A DNA stretch of 64,000 nt from Acrocarpospora pleiomorpha. Its GTDB lineage: Bacteria; Actinomycetota; Actinomycetes; Streptosporangiales; Streptosporangiaceae. The notes beneath the pieces are model-generated. The model had not been told where the DNA came from. It saw only the letters and a list, made by a program, of their open reading frames with translations, and made no database searches. Position 1 is the stretch's first letter. Every line of letters begins with the position of its first letter. The translations under genes were made by a program, and so were the position numbers. This document shows positions 34,670 through 44,190 of this stretch, piece after piece. The stretch lies in assembly GCF_009687885.1 (NCBI RefSeq), contig NZ_BLAF01000022.1:1-64000 (forward strand). The letters are read 5' to 3'.

Positions 34670-35479
34670 TTGGCGCATGTCACCATGCCGCACTACGTGT
34701 TCGACAACGACGGAGTCCACTCGGCCGACCAGCATCGATGTCTGGCCGACCTGCTCGATCCGCTGACCTTCGAGCGTCTCGCCCGCACCGGTGTGACCGC
34801 GGGGTGGCACTGCCTGGAGATCGGCGCGGGCGGCGGCAGCGTCGCCCGCTGGCTGGCCGAACGGGTCGCGCCCGAGGGCAGCGTGCTGGCCACGGACATC
34901 AAGCCGGGCCTCATCCCCGCCCATCCGGGCCTCACCGTCACCCGCCACGACATCGTCCATGATCCGCTGCCGGACGCGGGCTTCGACCTGGTGCACGCCC
35001 GGTTGGTGCTCAGCCACCTGCCGGATCGGCAGCACGTGCTGGCCCGCCTGCTGCGCGCGCTCCGCCCGGGCGGCTGGCTCCAGCTCGACGAGATCGACAT
35101 CACCCACTGGCCCGCGCTGCTCACGCCGGACGAGCAGGCGCGGGAACTCTACGAGACCTACCTCACCGCGCTGGCCACCGTGCTGGACGCGGTCGGGGCC
35201 GACCCGACCTGGGGCAGGTCGGCCGCCCAGGCGGTCGCCGAGGCGGGCTTCGCCGCCGTGGACCCGGCCTGCAAGACCGAGGTGTGGGGTCCTGATTCGC
35301 CCGGCCTCGGCCTGCTGATCAGCAACAGCCACCACCTGGAGGCCCAGCTGCTGGCCGCGGGCATGACCCCCGCCCAGCTCACCGGCGTCCGGAAGCTCAT
35401 GGCCGAGCCCGGTTTCCGCGCGGTCTCCTTCACCGTGCACAGCGTGCACGCGCGCCGCCCGGCGGGAGGTGAGGCCTGA
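34670..35479 (+). CDS. SAM-dependent methyltransferase upstream of menF
   Basis: A 269-residue class I methyltransferase with motif I CLEIGAGGGSVARWLAERV, acidic motif II VLATDIKPG and LLRALRPGGWLQLDEIDI. It starts at TTG 34670, 6 nt after GGGGAG (34658-34663); the next in-frame ATG (34685) is too far from the site. Its TGA overlaps the menF ATG, so it is co-translated with isochorismate synthase. It might be a quinone methyltransferase, but it does not look like canonical MenG/UbiE. Confidence 0.82.
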   Translation: MAHVTMPHYVFDNDGVHSADQHRCLADLLDPLTFERLARTGVTAGWHCLEIGAGGGSVARWLAERVAPEGSVLATDIKPGLIPAHPGLTVTRHDIVHDPLPDAGFDLVHARLVLSHLPDRQHVLARLLRALRPGGWLQLDEIDITHWPALLTPDEQARELYETYLTALATVLDAVGADPTWGRSAAQAVAEAGFAAVDPACKTEVWGPDSPGLGLLISNSHHLEAQLLAAGMTPAQLTGVRKLMAEPGFRAVSFTVHSVHARRPAGGEA

Positions 35480-36669
35480 TGGAGCTGGTCCGCACCGTCA
35501 AGATCGACGACCCCGGCTCGTTACTGGAGGTCGCGCCGCACGCCGGAGCCACCTTATGGCTGCGCGGCGGCGACGGGATGGTGGCCTGGGGGGAGGCCGC
35601 CCGGTTCGAGATCTCCGGTCCTGACCGTTTCGACCTGGCCCGCCGCTGGTGGCGGCGTTTCACGGCCGCCAGCCGGATCAGCGACGAGGTCGAGCGTCCG
35701 GGCTCGGGCCCGATCATGTTCGGCAGCTTCACCTTTGACGACGGCCCGGGAACTTCCGTACTGATCGTGCCCCGGGTGGTGATCGGCCGCCGGGACGGGA
35801 TCGCCTGGAAGACCACGGTCGGCGATCCGGAGGAACCGCCGCGCGTCCCCTGGGCTCGGCTGCCGCACGTCGACTGGCGATCGGAACCGGGGGCCAGAGC
35901 CCGCTGGCACAGCGCGGTCTCCCAGGCCGTCCAGGACATCAAGGCCGACCGGCTGGAGAAGGTGGTGCTGGCCAGGGACGTCCGCGGCCGCCTGGCCGGT
36001 TCCTTCGACCCTCGCTCTGCCGTCGCCCGGCTGACCGAACGTTTCCCCTCCTGCTGGGCCTTCGCGGTGGACGGCCTGATCGGCGCGTCCCCCGAACTGC
36101 TGGCCCACCGCGTCGGCCGCGACGTCACCTCCCTGGTGCTGGCGGGTACGGCCTGGCCGGGCGGCGCCCACACCCTGGTCACGCCCAAGAACTCGGTGGA
36201 GCACTCGCTGGCCGCCGACTCGGCCATCGCCGTCCTGGAGCAGTACTGCGACACCCTGGACGTGCCCACCCCGCACGTGCTCCGGCTGGCCAACGTCACC
36301 CACCTGGCCACCATGATCACCGGCACCCTGCGCGGCAACACCGACGCGCTCGCCCTCGCCGGGCGGCTGCATCCGACCGCCGCCGTGTGCGGCACGCCCA
36401 CCCACCCGGCGCGGGAACTGCTGCGCTCCCTGGAGGGCCTGGACCGGGACCGGTACGCCGCACCGGTCGGCTGGCAGGACTCCCGGGGCGACGGGGAGTG
36501 GTGCATCGCGCTGCGCTGCGCCCGGGTGAGCGGCCAGGAGCTGCGGCTGTTCGCCGGGTGCGGCATCGTCGCCGGTTCCAGCCCGGCGGCCGAATGGCAG
36601 GAGACCGAGGCCAAGCTGGGCGCGGTCCGCGACATCTTCGGCGTCCGTGAGGCCGTTGGAAGCTTCTAG
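35479..36669 (+). CDS. menF: Isochorismate synthase
   Basis: A 396-residue chorismate-utilising enzyme with the diagnostic blocks LEKVVLARDVRG, CWAFAVDGLIGASPELLAHR, HPTAAVCGTPTHPARELL and FAGCGIVAGSSPAAEWQETEAKL. It converts chorismate to isochorismate. Pairing with menB 32 bp downstream marks it as the menaquinone rather than a siderophore enzyme. The start overlaps the methyltransferase stop (TGATG). Confidence 0.9.
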   Translation: MELVRTVKIDDPGSLLEVAPHAGATLWLRGGDGMVAWGEAARFEISGPDRFDLARRWWRRFTAASRISDEVERPGSGPIMFGSFTFDDGPGTSVLIVPRVVIGRRDGIAWKTTVGDPEEPPRVPWARLPHVDWRSEPGARARWHSAVSQAVQDIKADRLEKVVLARDVRGRLAGSFDPRSAVARLTERFPSCWAFAVDGLIGASPELLAHRVGRDVTSLVLAGTAWPGGAHTLVTPKNSVEHSLAADSAIAVLEQYCDTLDVPTPHVLRLANVTHLATMITGTLRGNTDALALAGRLHPTAAVCGTPTHPARELLRSLEGLDRDRYAAPVGWQDSRGDGEWCIALRCARVSGQELRLFAGCGIVAGSSPAAEWQETEAKLGAVRDIFGVREAVGSF

Positions 36670-36700
36670 AGTGCTGGCAGGACGATATTGGGGAGTGGGA

Positions 36701-37579
36701 ATGATTTCTGAGCTGTTCGACGACAAGGCGTGGGAGCCGGTGGGCGCCTTCGAGTTCACCGACATCACCTACCATCGCGCGGTCGATCAGGGCACGGTCA
36801 GGATCGCCTTCAACCGGCCGGAGGTCCGCAACGCGTTCCGCCCGCAGACCGTGGACGAGCTCTACCAGGCCTTCGACCACGCCCGGATGACCACCGACGT
36901 CGGCTGCGTGCTGCTCACCGGCAACGGTCCCTCCCCCAAGGACGGCGGCTGGGCCTTCTGCTCCGGCGGCGACCAGCGCATCCGCGGCAAGGACGGCTAC
37001 CAGTACGCGGACGGCACCCCCGCCACCGGCCGCCTGCACATCCTGGAGGTGCAGCGGCTGATCCGGTTCATGCCCAAGATCGTGATCTGCGTGGTCCCCG
37101 GCTGGGCGGCCGGAGGCGGCCACAGCCTGCACGTGGTGTCCGACCTGACCATCGCCAGCCGGGAGCACGCCCGCTTCAAGCAGACCGACGCGGACGTGGC
37201 CAGCTTCGACGGCGGCTTCGGCTCCGCCTACCTGGCCCGCCAGGTGGGCCAGAAGTTCGCCCGGGAGATCTTCTTCCTGGGCGACACGTACGACGCCGAG
37301 GCCGCCCACCGGATGGGCATGGTCAACACGGTCGTGCCACACGAGGACCTGGAACGAACCGCCCTGGAGTGGGCCCGCAAGATCAACGGCAAGAGCCCCA
37401 CCGCGCAGCGCATGCTCAAGTACTCCTTCAACCTGATCGACGACGGCCTGGTCGGCCAACAGGTATTCGCGGGCGAGGCGACCCGCCTGGCATACATGAC
37501 CGAGGAAGCAGCCGAAGGCCGCGACTCCTTCCTGGAGAAGCGCACCCCCGACTGGAGCCCATTCCCCTGGCACTTCTGA
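36701..37579 (+). CDS. menB: 1,4-dihydroxy-2-naphthoyl-CoA synthase
   Basis: A 292-residue crotonase-fold enzyme with MenB signatures CSGGDQRIRGKDGYQ, the oxyanion block GWAAGGGHSLHVVSDLTIAS, TDADVASFDGGFGSAYLARQVG and the C-terminal EKRTPDWSPFPWHF. It closes the second ring of the menaquinone nucleus from succinylbenzoyl-CoA. The frame is open 18 codons further upstream, overlapping menF, but ATG 36701 follows GGGGAGTGGG and gives the standard N terminus. Other men genes are not in this window. Confidence 0.95.
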   Translation: MISELFDDKAWEPVGAFEFTDITYHRAVDQGTVRIAFNRPEVRNAFRPQTVDELYQAFDHARMTTDVGCVLLTGNGPSPKDGGWAFCSGGDQRIRGKDGYQYADGTPATGRLHILEVQRLIRFMPKIVICVVPGWAAGGGHSLHVVSDLTIASREHARFKQTDADVASFDGGFGSAYLARQVGQKFAREIFFLGDTYDAEAAHRMGMVNTVVPHEDLERTALEWARKINGKSPTAQRMLKYSFNLIDDGLVGQQVFAGEATRLAYMTEEAAEGRDSFLEKRTPDWSPFPWHF

Positions 37580-37724
37580 GTTTCTTGCGCGTTGATCTCG
37601 TAAGATTGCGTTGAGATTTCCAACTATTGCACTCGTGTATCGGGTCCTGTCACGATGGGGGTTCGAGCCTTTCTGGCGCGCGGTTCACGCGTCCTGATCC
37701 GCGCCCCCTCACAGAGGAGTGCGC

Positions 37725-40115
37725 GTGGAGATCTCACGTCGGGGGTTCTTGGCCTCCGCGGTGACCGGGTCCGCTCTGGCGGCGGCGTCGACGACGGGGG
37801 TGCTGGCGACGCTGGCCGGTGCGGCGAGTGCGGCGAGTCCGCCGGGGGACGTGGTCGGGAAGATCACGGTGGGTTATCAGGGGTGGTTCGCCTGTAAGGG
37901 GGATGGGGCGCCGATCAACGCGTGGTGGCACTGGAGCGGGGCCAACAACCAGGTGCCGCCGTCGCCTGGTAACAACACGATCGTGGCGTGGCCGGACATG
38001 CGCGAATACACCAACGCGTATGTCACCGGCTACGCCAATCTCGGCAACGGGCAGCCTGCCACGTTGTTCTCCAGCTGGGACCAGCAGGTGGTGGATACGC
38101 ATTTCCGGTGGATGCGGGAGAACAACATCGACACCGCCGCTTTGCAGCGGTTCAACCCCAATGGCGCCGAGGGTCCCACGCGGGACGCCATGGCGCAGAA
38201 GGTCCGGCAGGCGGCTGAGGCCAACGGGCGTAAGTGGTACATCATGTACGACCTCACCGACTGGCTGAACATGCAGTCGGAGGTGAAGACCGACTGGCTG
38301 AACAAGATGTCGGCCCACATCGCCTCTCCCATGTACGCCAGGCAGAACGGCAAACCCGTCGTCGGCCTCTGGGGCTTCGGCTTCAGCGAGCCCAGCCGCC
38401 CGTTCGCCCCCGGCCCCTGCCTGGACGTCGTCAACTGGTTCAAGGCCCAGGGCTGTTACGTGATGGGCGGGGTCCCGACGCATTGGCGGCAGGGCATCAA
38501 CGACTCCCGCCCCGGCTTCATCGACGTCTACAACGCCTACGACATGATCTCGCCGTGGATGGTCGGCCGGATCAAGAACGTCGGCGAGGCGGACAACCAC
38601 TACACCAACGTGACCGTGCCGGACCAGGCGCACTGCAACGCGCGCGGCATCGACTACCAGCCGTGCGTGCTGCCCGGCGAGGTCACCGCCCGGCACCGCG
38701 CGCACGGCGACTTCATGTGGCGGCAGTTCTACAACGTCATCCGGGCGGGCTGCCAGGGCATCTACATCTCGATGTTCGACGAGTTCAACGAGGGCAACCA
38801 GATCGCCAAGACCGCGGAAACGCTGGCGACCGTGCCGACGAACTCGGGCTTGCTGGCCCTGGACGAGGACGGGACGCCCTGTTCGTCGGACTATTACCTG
38901 CGGCTGACCGGCGATGGCGGGCGCATGCTGAAAGGCCAGATCGCCCTCACGCCCGTACGGCCCACCGTGCCGATGGTCGTCGTCGACCCCAACCCCAACA
39001 TCGCGCGCGGCAAGCCGACGACCGCGAGCAGCACGAACCCGGGCTACCCCGCGTCCAATGCCGTCGACGGCAACCCCGGTTCGTACTGGGAGAGCCTGAA
39101 CGGATTCCCGCAGTGGATCCAGGTGGACCTCGGGTCGACGGCGACCATCGGCCGGGTGGTGCTCAAGTTGCCGCCGCAGCCCGCCTGGGGGACACGTAAT
39201 CAGACCATCCAGGTCCAGGGCAGCACCAACGGCACGACGTACACGAACTTCGCGGGCCCGACAGCGTTCACGTTCAACCCGGCCACCGGAAATATGGTGA
39301 CCATTAATATCCCGTCCGGGACCGCGCGGTATGTCCGGCTCAACTTCTCCGGCAACACCGGCTGGCCCGCCGCGCAGCTCGCCGAATTCGAGGTGTACGG
39401 CACGACGGTCATCGGCGAGAACGAGCCGCCCACCGTGCCGGGCAACCTCACCCTGACCGGCAAGACCGCCACCAGTGTCTCCCTCTCCTGGAGCGCGTCC
39501 ACCGACAACGTGGGCGTGGTCGGCTACGAGGTCAGGCAGAACGGCACCGCCGTGGCCGGCCCGACCGGCACCTCCACCACCATCACCGGCCTCACTCCGG
39601 CCACCGCCTACAGCTTCACCGTCGTCGCCCGTGACGCGGCCGGGAACACCTCGCTGCCGTCCGCCCCGCTGAACGTCACCACCGACGCCGCGCCCAACGT
39701 CAACCTGGCCCGCGGCAAGCCCACCGCCGAGAGCAGCCACACCCAGAACCTGGGCTCAGGCAACGCGGTCGACGGCGACGCCGGGTCCTACTGGGAGAGC
39801 GCCAACAACGTGTTCCCGCAGTGGATCCAGGTCGATCTGGGGGCGGCCGTCACGGTCGGCAGGATCGTGCTCAAGTTGCCGCCGCCGTCCGCGTGGCAGA
39901 CGCGTACCCAGACGTTGTCCGTTCAGGGCAGCACGAACGGCTCCTCGTTCAGCACCATCGTGGGTTCGGCGGGATATGTCTTCAACCCCGCCACCGGCAA
40001 CACCGTGACGATCACGTTCGCGGGCACGTCCACCCGTTACGTGCGGCTGAACATCACCGGCAACACCGGCTGGCCGGCCGGGCAGCTCTCGGAATTCGAG
40101 GTCTACCAGTCCTGA
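37725..40115 (+). CDS. Tat-secreted GH99-like hydrolase with CBM32-FN3-CBM32
   Basis: A 796-residue protein with a twin-arginine signal (SRRGFLASAVTGSALAAAS, cleavage near AASA). The catalytic region (about residues 45-410) resembles GH99/GH71-like barrels: VGYQGWFACKGDG, NNIDTAALQRFN, WYIMYDLTDW and IYISMFDEFNEGNQI. A discoidin/CBM32 domain (about 425-560), an FN3 domain (565-655) and a second CBM32 domain (about 660-796) follow. GTG 37725 is preferred because it lies 5 nt after GAGGAG; an in-frame GTG at 37719 overlaps that site. It likely acts on extracellular alpha-mannan or a related glycan; activity is inferred from fold only. Confidence 0.85.
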   Translation: MEISRRGFLASAVTGSALAAASTTGVLATLAGAASAASPPGDVVGKITVGYQGWFACKGDGAPINAWWHWSGANNQVPPSPGNNTIVAWPDMREYTNAYVTGYANLGNGQPATLFSSWDQQVVDTHFRWMRENNIDTAALQRFNPNGAEGPTRDAMAQKVRQAAEANGRKWYIMYDLTDWLNMQSEVKTDWLNKMSAHIASPMYARQNGKPVVGLWGFGFSEPSRPFAPGPCLDVVNWFKAQGCYVMGGVPTHWRQGINDSRPGFIDVYNAYDMISPWMVGRIKNVGEADNHYTNVTVPDQAHCNARGIDYQPCVLPGEVTARHRAHGDFMWRQFYNVIRAGCQGIYISMFDEFNEGNQIAKTAETLATVPTNSGLLALDEDGTPCSSDYYLRLTGDGGRMLKGQIALTPVRPTVPMVVVDPNPNIARGKPTTASSTNPGYPASNAVDGNPGSYWESLNGFPQWIQVDLGSTATIGRVVLKLPPQPAWGTRNQTIQVQGSTNGTTYTNFAGPTAFTFNPATGNMVTINIPSGTARYVRLNFSGNTGWPAAQLAEFEVYGTTVIGENEPPTVPGNLTLTGKTATSVSLSWSASTDNVGVVGYEVRQNGTAVAGPTGTSTTITGLTPATAYSFTVVARDAAGNTSLPSAPLNVTTDAAPNVNLARGKPTAESSHTQNLGSGNAVDGDAGSYWESANNVFPQWIQVDLGAAVTVGRIVLKLPPPSAWQTRTQTLSVQGSTNGSSFSTIVGSAGYVFNPATGNTVTITFAGTSTRYVRLNITGNTGWPAGQLSEFEVYQS

Positions 40116-40167
40116 TTATTACCCGCCGCTGACCGGCGGCGCGATCGGCGCCGGTCGGCGGCATACC

Positions 40168-41247
40168 ATGATCGCCTTCATGGTGCAGGCCAGGACGCTG
40201 GGTGCCGGCGTGATCGTCGCCGTCGCGCTGACCATGCTCGGGCCGGGCGGTTCGGGCGGGTCGTCGCAGCCCCCTCAGGTTGATCTGCTGGCGCGGACGC
40301 AGGAGTATCTGCGCGCGCATCCCGGCGACGCCAGAACGTGGGCGCTGCTCGGCAATCTCTACGCGGAGCGGGCCCGGCGGACCGGGCAGAGCGCGTACGT
40401 GCCCAAGGCCGAAGGTGCGCTCCAGGAAGCCACCCGGCTAGATCCCGGCAACCTGGACGCCGTCGTCGGCCTGGGTGCCGTGGCCAACATCAAGCACGAC
40501 TTCGCGAAGGGCTACGCCTGGGGGATCAAAGCCCGGCGCGCCGACCCGCGCCGGGCCTCCACCTACGCGGTGCTCTTCGACGCCGCCATCGAGCGCGGCC
40601 AGCCCGCCCGCGCGGCCCGGGCGCTCGACCGCCTGATGGCCCTGCGCGCCGACGTGGCCACCTTCACTCGCGCCGCCCGCATGTACGAGCTGCGCGGCCA
40701 GCCCGCCCGAGCCGCCGAAGCCCTACGCCGGGCCGCCGACACGGCCGTCGACCCGGTGGACGTCGCCTTCTGCCACCACCGCCTGGGCGAACTGCAGACC
40801 GACCCCGCCGCTGCCCTCCGCTCCTATGAGCGCGCCCTCCAGGCCGACTCCGGCTACGCGTACGCGCTCGCCGGCCGCGCCAGAGCCCAGGCCGCGCTCG
40901 GCGCGACCGCCGAAGCTGCGGTGAGCTACCAGACCGCCGTCAACCGCCTGCCCGCCCCGGCCTTCCTCCTGGAGTACGGCGAGCTCCTCCTCAAGCTCGG
41001 CCGAGACAGGGAAGCGCGGGCCCAGTTCGCGATGGTGCGCGCCACCGGCGACCGGCTCGCGCTCGGCCGCTACGAGACCGGCCACGGCGACCCCGAGGCC
41101 GCGGTCCGGCTGCTGCGCGCCGAGTGGCGGCAGCGGAAGACGCCCGAGGTCGCCGACGCCCTCGACCGGGCGCTGCGGCGTGCGGGGCGCACCCAAGCCC
41201 GTCATCTGGCGGAGATCGAAAGCATTTATCAGAAACCCGTTCCATGA
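40168..41247 (+). CDS. Secreted or membrane-anchored TPR protein
   Basis: A 359-residue protein with an N-terminal hydrophobic segment (LGAGVIVAVALTMLGPGG) followed by at least six tetratricopeptide-type helical repeats (ARTWALLGNLYAERARR, LDAVVGLGAVANIKHDF, YAYALAGRARAQAALGAT and others). TPR arrays are protein-interaction scaffolds. It precedes a DUF4331 gene by 81 bp on the same strand; these two may form an extracytoplasmic pair. ATG 40180 is an alternative start. Confidence 0.82.
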   Translation: MIAFMVQARTLGAGVIVAVALTMLGPGGSGGSSQPPQVDLLARTQEYLRAHPGDARTWALLGNLYAERARRTGQSAYVPKAEGALQEATRLDPGNLDAVVGLGAVANIKHDFAKGYAWGIKARRADPRRASTYAVLFDAAIERGQPARAARALDRLMALRADVATFTRAARMYELRGQPARAAEALRRAADTAVDPVDVAFCHHRLGELQTDPAAALRSYERALQADSGYAYALAGRARAQAALGATAEAAVSYQTAVNRLPAPAFLLEYGELLLKLGRDREARAQFAMVRATGDRLALGRYETGHGDPEAAVRLLRAEWRQRKTPEVADALDRALRRAGRTQARHLAEIESIYQKPVP

Positions 41248-41328
41248 CAGCCGCGTAGCCGCCGACCAGGCGATTCACCGCTGCGGCTGACCCAGATCAC
41301 GACTTTCTAATAAATACGGGGGAAACAC

Positions 41329-42615
41329 GTGAAACGAAGCAAGCTAGCGTTGCCGGCCGTGGTCGCCACGGCGACCGTAGGGGCGATGACCTGGGGTGTT
41401 CTGGCCGGGCCCAGCACGGGGACGAGCACGGCCGCCAGCCATGTGGACGCGCCGCGGCTGGTCCTGGATCCGCAGATGGACGGCTCGGACCTGTACGCCT
41501 TTGTCTGCCCGGACAGTCCGGACATGGTGTGCTTTGTCACCAACTATGCGCCGATTCAGCAGTTCTCCGGACGGGGGTTCGCTACCGACGCGCGGTACGA
41601 GATCCATATTGACCAGCGGGGGACCGGCACTCCGGATCTCACCTATCGGTGGACGTTCGGGACGCAGGTGGGGGAGAGTCAGCCGTACAAGCTGGACGAG
41701 ATCCGGCCGGGAGAGCCGGTCAAGACGCTGGTGAGCAACGGGGTGGTGCCGCTGGCGGCCACCGGCGAGGGGCGGCCGGCAGCGATCGTGGATCTGCCCG
41801 GCGGCGGCCGGACGCTCGCCGCGAAGGCGGCGGACTCCTTCTTCAGCAACGCCAAGATGGTGGGGCTGGCGATGACGGGGTCGCCGGTCATCCCGCCGAT
41901 CGACCTGATCAAGGTGCTGAACGGCAACGTCAACGCGATGGTGCTCCAGGTGCCGAAAGCCACGCTTGCGTTGAAGGGGGACGTCACGCGCAATCCGGTG
42001 ATCGGGATCTGGGCGACGGCCGCACGTCGCGGGCTGGACGGCAGGTATCCGCAGATGTCGCGGATGGGCAATCCCGCCCTGGACGTGGTGACCATGTTCA
42101 CGATGGGGGAGACGTACAACTCGATGGCCCCCATCGAGGATCGATACAACACCCGGTTGACCAACTTCGTGCTGAATCCGATCGGGCCGAGGCTGATCAA
42201 GGCCAGTAACTGGAGCGTCAAGGTGCCCCCGGCGCCGCGCCGCGACCTGTGGCAGATCTTCTTCACCGGAGTGGCCAAGTCCACCGGGCCGATCCGGGAC
42301 GATCTCAACGCGCACGTCCTCAACAAGGACGTCGACCCGGCCGCTGTCATCCCGAGCGACCAGCTCCGGCTGAACATGAGCATCCCGCCCAGCAGCCACC
42401 CGAACCGGTTCGGGCTGGTCGAGGACGATCCCCAGGGTTACCCGAACGGCCGTCGCCTCGGTGACGACGCGCACGCCACGCTGGTGCGGATGCTGATGGG
42501 GGAGCCCGCCGGGCCCGGCTCGCCGTCGCTGATCATCGCGAACGAGAAGGTCACCGCGCCGACGGCGGCGGTCAGCCCGGCGTTCCCGTACCTGGCGCCG
42601 CCGCACCGCTTCTAG
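41329..42615 (+). CDS. Secreted DUF4331 protein
   Basis: A 428-residue protein with signal peptide (LALPAVVATATVGAMTWGVL) and the DUF4331 opening SHVDAPRLVLDPQMDGSDLYAFVCPD. Conserved blocks include ITNYAP-like VTNYAPIQQF, YEIHIDQRGTGTPDLTYRW and the C-terminal GYPNGRRLGDDA. The family is exported, of unknown biochemical role and often found with TPR proteins. It starts at GTG 41329 after GGGGGAA. A strong hairpin follows the stop. Confidence 0.9.
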   Translation: MKRSKLALPAVVATATVGAMTWGVLAGPSTGTSTAASHVDAPRLVLDPQMDGSDLYAFVCPDSPDMVCFVTNYAPIQQFSGRGFATDARYEIHIDQRGTGTPDLTYRWTFGTQVGESQPYKLDEIRPGEPVKTLVSNGVVPLAATGEGRPAAIVDLPGGGRTLAAKAADSFFSNAKMVGLAMTGSPVIPPIDLIKVLNGNVNAMVLQVPKATLALKGDVTRNPVIGIWATAARRGLDGRYPQMSRMGNPALDVVTMFTMGETYNSMAPIEDRYNTRLTNFVLNPIGPRLIKASNWSVKVPPAPRRDLWQIFFTGVAKSTGPIRDDLNAHVLNKDVDPAAVIPSDQLRLNMSIPPSSHPNRFGLVEDDPQGYPNGRRLGDDAHATLVRMLMGEPAGPGSPSLIIANEKVTAPTAAVSPAFPYLAPPHRF

Positions 42616-42626
42616 CTTCAGGAGAT

Positions 42627-42654
42627 CCCGGCCGCCGGACCTCCGGCGGCCGGG
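42627..42654. terminator. 12-bp perfect hairpin between convergent genes
   Basis: CCCGGCCGCCGG (42627-42638) pairs perfectly with CCGGCGGCCGGG (42643-42654) around ACCT. It lies 11 bp after the DUF4331 stop and 8 bp beyond the stop of the minus-strand secreted protein, so it likely serves both. Confidence 0.72.
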
Positions 42655-42662
42655 ACTTCGGG

Positions 42663-43280
42663 TTACGGCAGGTACTTGACGACCGCGTCCAGGTTGCCCA
42701 GCACCTGGCCGATCGGCGGCGTGAAGCCGCTCAGCCGCTTGACGGCCTTCGACCAGCCGGAATCCACGTAGAACGGCCACACCCGAGGCCCGACGCCGCC
42801 CTCAAGCGGGCGCGGCATGGCGATGGTCGGCATGAACTCCAGCAGCTTGTACGTGCCGACCCGCAGCTCCGCCGACGGACCTCCATTGACCGACATATTG
42901 AAATAGACGCCGTCCACCCGCAGGTAGAACCGCTCGAACGAGATGTTCTCCTTGGTCTTGTCATTCACCATCCGGAACCCGCCCGGATAGAACACGCCAC
43001 GGCACGGGTCGATATGGTCCTGCTGCCAGCCGATCGGCATGTAGATGCCGGTGTTGCCACGCTTGACCTTGACCGGCGTGATGCCCTCCAGCCGGATGCC
43101 GTTGCGGTTCAACTGCTCGACGGTCGCGGGACCGAAATCGAAGTCGGCCTTCCCCCACGGCCCGAAGTACGGCAACTGGAAGCAGCGCGACGCGGCGGAA
43201 GTCGTGGCCGCTTGGGCTGGCGCCATTGCGGGCGTGAGAAGAAGTAGCGCAGCCCCGGCCAGAACGGTCGATATACGCAT
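42663..43280 (-). CDS. Secreted hypothetical protein
   Basis: A 205-residue protein with a clear signal peptide (MRISTVLAGAALLLLTPAMA, cleavage near AQA). The mature part has two cysteines (RCFQLPYFG, DPCRGVFYPGG) and alternating beta-like segments (FERFYLRVDGVYFNMSVNG, RVGTYKLLEFMPTIAM). I do not recognise the family; the beta-rich pattern could be a carbohydrate- or haem-binding fold. It is monocistronic. Confidence 0.75.
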   Translation of the reverse strand: MRISTVLAGAALLLLTPAMAPAQAATTSAASRCFQLPYFGPWGKADFDFGPATVEQLNRNGIRLEGITPVKVKRGNTGIYMPIGWQQDHIDPCRGVFYPGGFRMVNDKTKENISFERFYLRVDGVYFNMSVNGGPSAELRVGTYKLLEFMPTIAMPRPLEGGVGPRVWPFYVDSGWSKAVKRLSGFTPPIGQVLGNLDAVVKYLP

Positions 43281-43369
43281 GGGATATTTCCTTCGCTTGG
43301 AGAATCAACCTTGATCTTGATTCCCGGGCGAAGGCGAGCCGGTGGCTGATCTTGGTAAAGATCCCGTGA

Positions 43370-44137
43370 TCAGCGGTCGGCCAGTCGGAGTTCGGTGAGG
43401 TAGCGCTTGACGATCCGGCCGCCGTATTTGTTGTCGATGAGGTCGGCGATGCAGTTCAGGAGTCCGGCTCTGGCCGAAGGGGGTAGGGCGATATGGCCGG
43501 AGTAGGTGGTCAGGACGTCGAGGTAGGCCTGGGTGGTGTAGGGCTGGTCCCATTCGTACCGGTGGAAGCGGGCGGGGCCGAAGTCGGGGGAGGCGTCGAT
43601 CTCGGCGCTGTCCGTGGGGATTTCGGCGGCGGGTCGCAGGCGCAGGCCCGGCGGGGTGTCGGGGTCGAAGCGCAGGTAGCACTCCTGGGCGTCGGCGAAG
43701 AACGCGGTGGTTCCGCCGAATACGTGGTGGGTGGCGATGGTGGCCAGCGTTCCGCCGGGGCGCAGCGCCTGCGCGGCTTTGGCCACGCGGATGTCCGGGT
43801 CGATCCAGTGGAACGATGTCGCGGCCAGGACGAGGTCGAAAGGCTCGGGTGGCAGTGGCCAGGTCTCGAAATCGGCGGTGATGATTTCTACCTGAGGGAA
43901 TCGGGAGAGTTTCCGCTTGGCGACGTCGGCCAATTGTTCGCCCAATTCGATCGCGACGATGGGGCGGCCTTGTCTGGCCAGTGGTTCGGTGGCCTGGCCG
44001 GTGCCGCAGCCGATTTCGAGCACGCGCCCGGTGGGCAGCCGGTCGAACAATTCGGCTGGATAGCCTGGCCTGACGCGGTCGTATAGTTCGGCGTCGGTGT
44101 TGAACGTGTGCCGCAATGTCGTTCGGTCTTGGGCCAT
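43370..44137 (-). CDS. Class I SAM-dependent methyltransferase
   Basis: A 255-residue methyltransferase with motif I GRVLEIGCGTGQATEPLARQ, the post-I acidic residue in IVAIELGEQL, FDLVLAATSFHWIDPD and KAAQALRPGGTLATIATHH. It belongs to the broad Methyltransf_11/25 group acting on small molecules. It is monocistronic with no pathway context, so the substrate is unknown. Confidence 0.88.
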   Translation of the reverse strand: MAQDRTTLRHTFNTDAELYDRVRPGYPAELFDRLPTGRVLEIGCGTGQATEPLARQGRPIVAIELGEQLADVAKRKLSRFPQVEIITADFETWPLPPEPFDLVLAATSFHWIDPDIRVAKAAQALRPGGTLATIATHHVFGGTTAFFADAQECYLRFDPDTPPGLRLRPAAEIPTDSAEIDASPDFGPARFHRYEWDQPYTTQAYLDVLTTYSGHIALPPSARAGLLNCIADLIDNKYGGRIVKRYLTELRLADR

Positions 44138-44148
44138 CGCAGCAGATT

Positions 44149-44184
44149 AACGCGGGCGGGCTGATGCGGAAGCCCGCCCGCGTT
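44149..44184. terminator. 14-bp perfect hairpin
   Basis: AACGCGGGCGGGCT (44149-44162) pairs perfectly with AGCCCGCCCGCGTT (44171-44184) around an 8-nt loop. It begins 6 bp past the stop of the minus-strand small membrane protein and should terminate it just before the methyltransferase start. Confidence 0.65.
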
Positions 44185-44190
44185 CGGCCG

